From: Nissolia schottii
Lineage: Eukaryota; Streptophyta; Magnoliopsida; Fabales; Fabaceae
DNA: 64,000 nt
NCBI GenBank assembly: GCA_003254905.1
Contig: QANU01058179.1
Location: 377,729-441,728, forward strand
Reading direction: 5' to 3'
Shown: positions 59,401-64,000 of the stretch, piece after piece
Numbering within the stretch: position 1 is the stretch's first letter
Layout of the letters: the number at the start of each line of letters is the position of its first letter
Translations under genes and position numbers: made by a program
The notes under the pieces: generated by a model
The model's database searches: none
Told to the model about the DNA's origin: nothing
What the model saw: the letters and a program-made list of their open reading frames with translations, nothing else

Positions 59401-62400
59401 TGTAAAGCCATTTCAACCACTCACCAACAAATCTGAAAGCATAAGCAGAAGCTAGCAAAGGGAAGAGCCTAGCTTGCTGTGTTTTATAATCAATTACCTA
59501 GAACAGATACCAGAAAGTGAGATGCATTATATAATAGATAAAAGATATGTGAAAAACTGATTGACAGGAAAAATAGACATGCCAACCCAATATCTCATTT
59601 CTCTTAAATTTTATAAAGATAGTGTTGAAAGCCCAGCTGTTATTTTTTTGTGACTGGTCAACAGTTCTAAATGCATATTTCAATATCGTACAATTTATGT
59701 ACAGGATGAGTAGGAAACCCATCAACCTTACCATTACAAAACTATATAGACCATTTATTAGTGGAAATTAATAGTATGACCACTTTGAATCAGGACATTC
59801 AAAATTAAAATAAAACATACTAAATCAGCAGCAACTTCACATTAAAACAAAATGGTTTAATTTTGAATTACGTACTGTGAGTTTGGGTTCATTCCCTCTT
59901 TTTGTTGCATTCCACAAATTCAGTATTGAAAAGTTTTTTTTTTTTAATTTGAAAAAAAACAGTAGTGTATATCTCTGCAAAATAAGACTGCTCCTGCAAC
60001 ACCATGCATCAACAAAAGTATTTAAAGCCTACCTGTGTTTCAAGACCTCCATTATGTGAACCAAACTGTCTCCGAACACAACTATATCTGGTAGCAATGC
60101 AAACTGCTCGAGACAACGCAGTTGATGCATCAGCTACAATTGTTTGCCTCACATATACCATAGTACCATAAACTAATTGCCGTGGAACACTGGATTGTAC
60201 ATATTTTCCTTCCCTTGTAACCTGTGAAACCCTGGTAGTTTAAAAAAATAAAAAAAAGTCATCCCCTGCATCCCTTCACAATGATATAAACTTATAAGCA
60301 CACAATACAATTTAAAATTTAAAATGAGGGACAAAAGTCAGGTTGCTATAAGCATATGAAGTCATGGCTCCTTCTTTTCAACTCATCACTTATCACAATT
60401 GTAAGACAAAATAACTTCACTAATCAACCTTACACCAGAGGATTCACAGAAGAAAATGACTAAAATCCCTTCTCATTGATGTTGTTTTTATTGTTATTTT
60501 GTGCCCCCAAACTATGATTATTACACTTATCCCTGGTGAGGCCTCAGGAGGTAAAACAAAACTAACCTCATTAACATGTGACTCCTTGGAATTCGTACAT
60601 TGTCAAAGCTTAGAACCCCATTATCCATGGTGTTATAAGCTCCATTTCCAAATTTCATTCCAATATCACCAACAGTTATGCCTGGAAGAGGTAAGTGATC
60701 ATCCAAGCTCCGCAGCTGGACAATGAAGCCTTCAAATTGGACATATTGTTAATTAGTTCAAGTCTGAATCTAACAGCAGAAATCTGGATGACTAAGGTTG
60801 ATAATTACCATGCACTCCATAATCTTTACCACCGGTAATTAGACGGGCATAGACAACAGCATGTGTTGAAATTTTACCCAATCCACCAGGCCACCACTGT
60901 TTGAATCAGCATCAAAAGAGTGATAATAATATCCAATAATTGTATGAAGATAGCAGGTTTTCAAATGCCCTTTAAAACAAGTATGCACAGTAAATGCCAA
61001 TGAAAAAAAGGTACAATCTGTTTTTCCTTGATTGTGCTTATGACTTAACATAATAACATCTTAAGATTATTCAGTCTTAAACCATTAAAAATACATCTTA
61101 AAATATCAGAAGGCTCTCATGAGCCACCGCCTATTTCACCTACTTTGCTTGACGTCAATGTGGGGCTGTGAATTATAAACTCTTCTGTTTGGGGATCATA
61201 TGTTGCAGTTGTTTCAAGCCCTTGAACATTAGATCCATGGCCAAGTTCAGTTTGGGCATAGCAACCAATTATTTGCATTTTCTGAGCCAAAGGCAACCAC
61301 TTTTGCTGCTGTTCCTCAGTGCCTTGTCCTTTGATAGCAGGAATAAACATTCCCTGCAAAAACACTTACGGGTTAGATCAATCTTATGAGAATTTCCATC
61401 CATATATATCTACATAGATAAGAAAGATATTAAGAATAAGAATGCAACACCAACAAGGACAAGAAATTGAATTGTACCCAATGAAGATCCGTAAAAGCAG
61501 GTTCATCCACAAAGGATCTAAGCATGGAAGCTTCCTCTTCTGTAAGAATACAACTTCCACAATTACAAAGCATGATAAATATTGATGCAAAACAGTAAAA
61601 TGCAACTTCTTATTGACGAAAACAAAAAGATACCAAACATCAACTGCTAACTACACAAAGAGGAGAATACTCACCAGTAAGACGGAGCTCGATAATCCTT
61701 TTCCATGCATAAGCTGCTTTCCTCAAAGTGTTCTTAAACAACTCCTTCCTGCCAAGCATGGGTCTATGATCCTTTTTGAATGCCTAGAGATGACAGAACA
61801 ACCAATTAAGGTTTCAGGCACTTAACCAATCCAAAATTGCCATTTATCTCCAAACTCCCATAGAAAAAGAGCACGAACAGGTACCAAGCAACTTTTGTTC
61901 ACTTACATGTGAAACATTAACTAACCATTGAATTTTCACATTGAATTTCTACAATAATCCATTTCTTATCGACAGACAAATCCCTACCAATACCAAATTC
62001 TTAAGGAAAAAATATCAGTTTACAAAATGAAAATTTTGTAATTGAAATTTTACAATTGAAATTTTGTGCATTGATTTATTAAAAAATAAAAAAGTGAAAG
62101 CAATAAATTTTATTTAAAGGTTGGAAATTCTTCATGTTGCACCGACGGATCAGCATAACATAAGCACATAACACTGAAAGCCCAAATGCATCATATACAA
62201 AAGAGTTGGCACAGTGTTTCAAAGAGCACAAATAACAATTTTCTATAAAATTACAAAAAAAATACAAAAAAAATTAAATAAAATCTGCATCTGGCAATAT
62301 TACATCGTTGCAAGATCGAGCTATCGCGACGAAAAAGCAACACACACAATTAACACCGATTTGATGCAACAGAATGAACCGAAATTCGAAGCTCAGAACA

Positions 62401-62570
62401 TTTTGGAAGGCAACGGAAAATCGGAGAGTTACCGGATCGCTGGCGACGAGGCGAGACATTTTGTCGGAGACTTCGAAAGCGTGGGCTGAACCGGCCCACA
62501 CGATCTTCATCGCGTCGACGTCGAATTGGGCCTTGTTCCTCTCGGGAGCCAAATGGTCAATGCCTTCCAT
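56476..62570 (-). CDS. ACX1: Peroxisomal acyl-CoA oxidase 1
   Basis: Fourteen minus-strand exons join in frame to 664 aa, the length of Arabidopsis ACX1: 62570-62433, 61783-61675, 61539-61478, 61353-61144, 60896-60809, 60729-60567, 60231-60033, 59497-59300, 58497-58366, 57858-57738, 57578-57468, 57222-57153, 56964-56781 and 56685-56476. It starts [20 protein letters not shown]. The flavin/acyl-CoA dehydrogenase fold shows [20 protein letters not shown]. The C-terminal oxidase domain has LCGGHGYL and the catalytic glutamate in TYEGDN (Glu424 here). The last residues ARL form a PTS1 peroxisomal signal. The enzyme oxidises acyl-CoA to trans-2-enoyl-CoA, making H2O2, in fatty-acid beta-oxidation and jasmonate synthesis. 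All junctions obey GT-AG and phase; no disabling change seen. Confidence 0.97.
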
Positions 62571-63029
62571 TTTCCTCTCACCGCTGAATGAAACTCTCTG
62601 TTAGGGGATTTGGGTTGCAAAATGAAAACGAAAGGGAAAGAGGAAGAAGGAGAAGAAGATGAGTGTTGTGGCTTGAGATATCTCCACACGCGCCCCAACA
62701 ACCAAATGTAATGACGACAGGGATTAGCGCCCATTCCTCCTTTCACGTTAGTTTTTCTTTTTTGTGTTTATTAGGATTTTTAGATTAATTTTGATACAAC
62801 GTTTAAAAAAAAAAATACTCATAAAATAATCTATTGTAAAACTCGTTGAATGTAATACTAATTAGGTGTCAAGCACAACATTTCATAAAACTTATTTATA
62901 TTATTAATTATGTAATTTGTATAATTTATTTTCTATTATAAAATTAGTTATGGCAATAAAAAAAATTACAAACATAAAACTTAATTTTTTTTTCTAATTC
63001 TCATCTAATATTACATCTGCGTCTAATTT
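62571..63029 (-). promoter_or_regulatory. ACX1 5' UTR and promoter region
   Basis: The 460 bp between the ATG and the minisatellite have a CTTCTTCTCC-rich leader (62625-62670 region, minus strand) and AT-rich DNA at 62760-63000. No TATA box could be assigned. Confidence 0.4.
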
Positions 63030-64000
63030 TTGCTCATTACTACATCCTTTCAATGTTCGCGCAATGCTACATTTGTTTTTAGTTCTCACACAGTGCCACA
63101 TTTTCTTCCAATTCCTACACAATGTCAGGTTTTATTCATGTTTCCTTCCAATTCTCATGCAATGCAACATTTTTTTAAATTTTTGTGCAATGTCATTTTT
63201 CCTTCTTATTTTCGTGCAATGCTACGTTTTCTTCAGATTCATTTGCAATGGCATGTTTTCCTTAAATTCTCGTGCAACATCACATTTCCTTTAGTTTCCT
63301 GTGCAATGTGAGATGTCCAAATTCCTATGCAAGTCCACGTTTCCTTCTGATTTTCATGCAATGTCGCATTTTTTTTGGACTCACGTGTAACACCACGTTT
63401 CAATTTGATTTCCGTGCAATGCCACATTTCCTTCAGATTCTCGTGAATGCCAAGTTTCCTTCAAAGTCTCATGTAATGTCCCATTTCCTTCTAATTCTCA
63501 TGTAATGTCACGTGTCTTTCACATACCCATGTAACTCCACGTTTCCTTCTAATCTTTGTGTAAAGCCACATTTCCTTCAGATTCTTATGCTATCTCTCGT
63601 TGCCTTCAGACTCTTACGTAACACAACATTTCAATCTAATTTCCATGAAACCCCTCATTTCCTTTAGATTTTCGAGCAACACCATGTTTCCTTACAATTC
63701 TCGCGCAATGCCGCATTTTCGTCAGATTTTGTTGCAATGCCACTTTTTATTCAGGTTCTCGTGCAACACCGTGTTTTATTCATATTCAGTACAATGCTAG
63801 GTTTTTTCACATACCCATGCAAGTCCATGCTTCCTTCTACTCCCCGCGTAGCACCACATTTTCTTTAGATTCTCATGCAATATCACGTTTCTTTCAAATG
63901 TCCGTGCAACACTGTGTTTCCTTCATATTGGCATGCAATGTAACATTTCCTTCTGATATGCGTGGAACGTCGTGTTTCTTTCAGATTCCCATGCAATGAC
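63030..64000 (+). repeat. 29-bp-period minisatellite, at least 33 units, runs past window end
   Basis: GCAATGYCACRTTTCCTTCA-like units recur at 63187, 63216 and 63245 with 29-bp spacing across nearly 1 kb, with point variation and few length changes. The continuous-looking frames here are by-products of the repeat. It begins about 460 bp upstream of the ACX1 start codon. Confidence 0.95.

Noticed and set aside
63030-64000. Series of repetitive Cys/Phe/His-rich frames, considered as a repeat protein
   Set aside because: The 29-bp period is not a multiple of 3, so no frame keeps its repeat; this is a non-coding minisatellite.

Overview
This is nuclear plant DNA: AT-rich, with short-exon genes, GT-AG introns, many retrotransposon and MITE remnants, and one assembly gap (N at 50774-51218). 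Protein style, intron positions and repeat types suggest a eudicot, most likely a legume near soybean. That is an inference; no marker in the window fixes the species. No virus, bacterial operon, CRISPR array, rRNA or confident tRNA gene was seen.

Six protein-coding genes could be assembled exon by exon in a consistent frame. (1) 1-3563 (+), the 3' end of a sphingomyelin phosphodiesterase 4-like membrane protein. (2) 10761-12085 (+), an R2R3-MYB factor with the bHLH-binding signature, 201 aa. (3) 13721-18213 (-), a GT47/exostosin-type Golgi glycosyltransferase, 543 aa. (4) 32755-36662 (+), an AIM24-family protein, 281 aa. (5) 49430-50113 (-), an intronless DREB-type AP2/ERF factor, 227 aa. 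(6) 56476-62570 (-), peroxisomal acyl-CoA oxidase ACX1, 14 exons, 664 aa, ending in a PTS1 signal. The genes are functionally unrelated neighbours. ACX1 acts in peroxisomal beta-oxidation, including jasmonate synthesis. The MYB and ERF are regulators, and the GT47 builds cell-wall or glycoprotein glycans.

The space between genes is mostly mobile-element debris. 1.7-5.9 kb: an inverted pair of one TE family, one copy in the last large SMPD4 intron and the other inside a dead LINE. 6.7-10.1 kb: a truncated Ty3/gypsy element (LTR, gag, protease). 12.3-12.8 kb: a near-perfect 190-bp-arm hairpin. 20.8-21.8 kb: a Mutator-like element with a 9-bp target duplication. 23.1-29.6 kb: a decayed gypsy element with an antisense 'putative gypsy type transposon' ORF, itself split by a 1.87-kb solo LTR with a 5-bp target duplication. 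37-48 kb: AT-rich DNA with AAT microsatellites, a second LINE and several MITEs, one with an 11-bp target duplication. 51.8-54.8 kb: a broken Ty1/copia element. 55 kb: a 23-bp-period minisatellite. 63-64 kb: a 29-bp-period minisatellite running off the window.

I found no convincing wholly new system. The most distinctive items are the long hairpin beside the MYB gene, the nested antisense-ORF retroelement, the palindrome cluster in the solo LTR, and the two strictly phased minisatellites. All exon boundaries were read by eye from splice consensus, frame continuity and remembered family structure; no transcript or database search was available.
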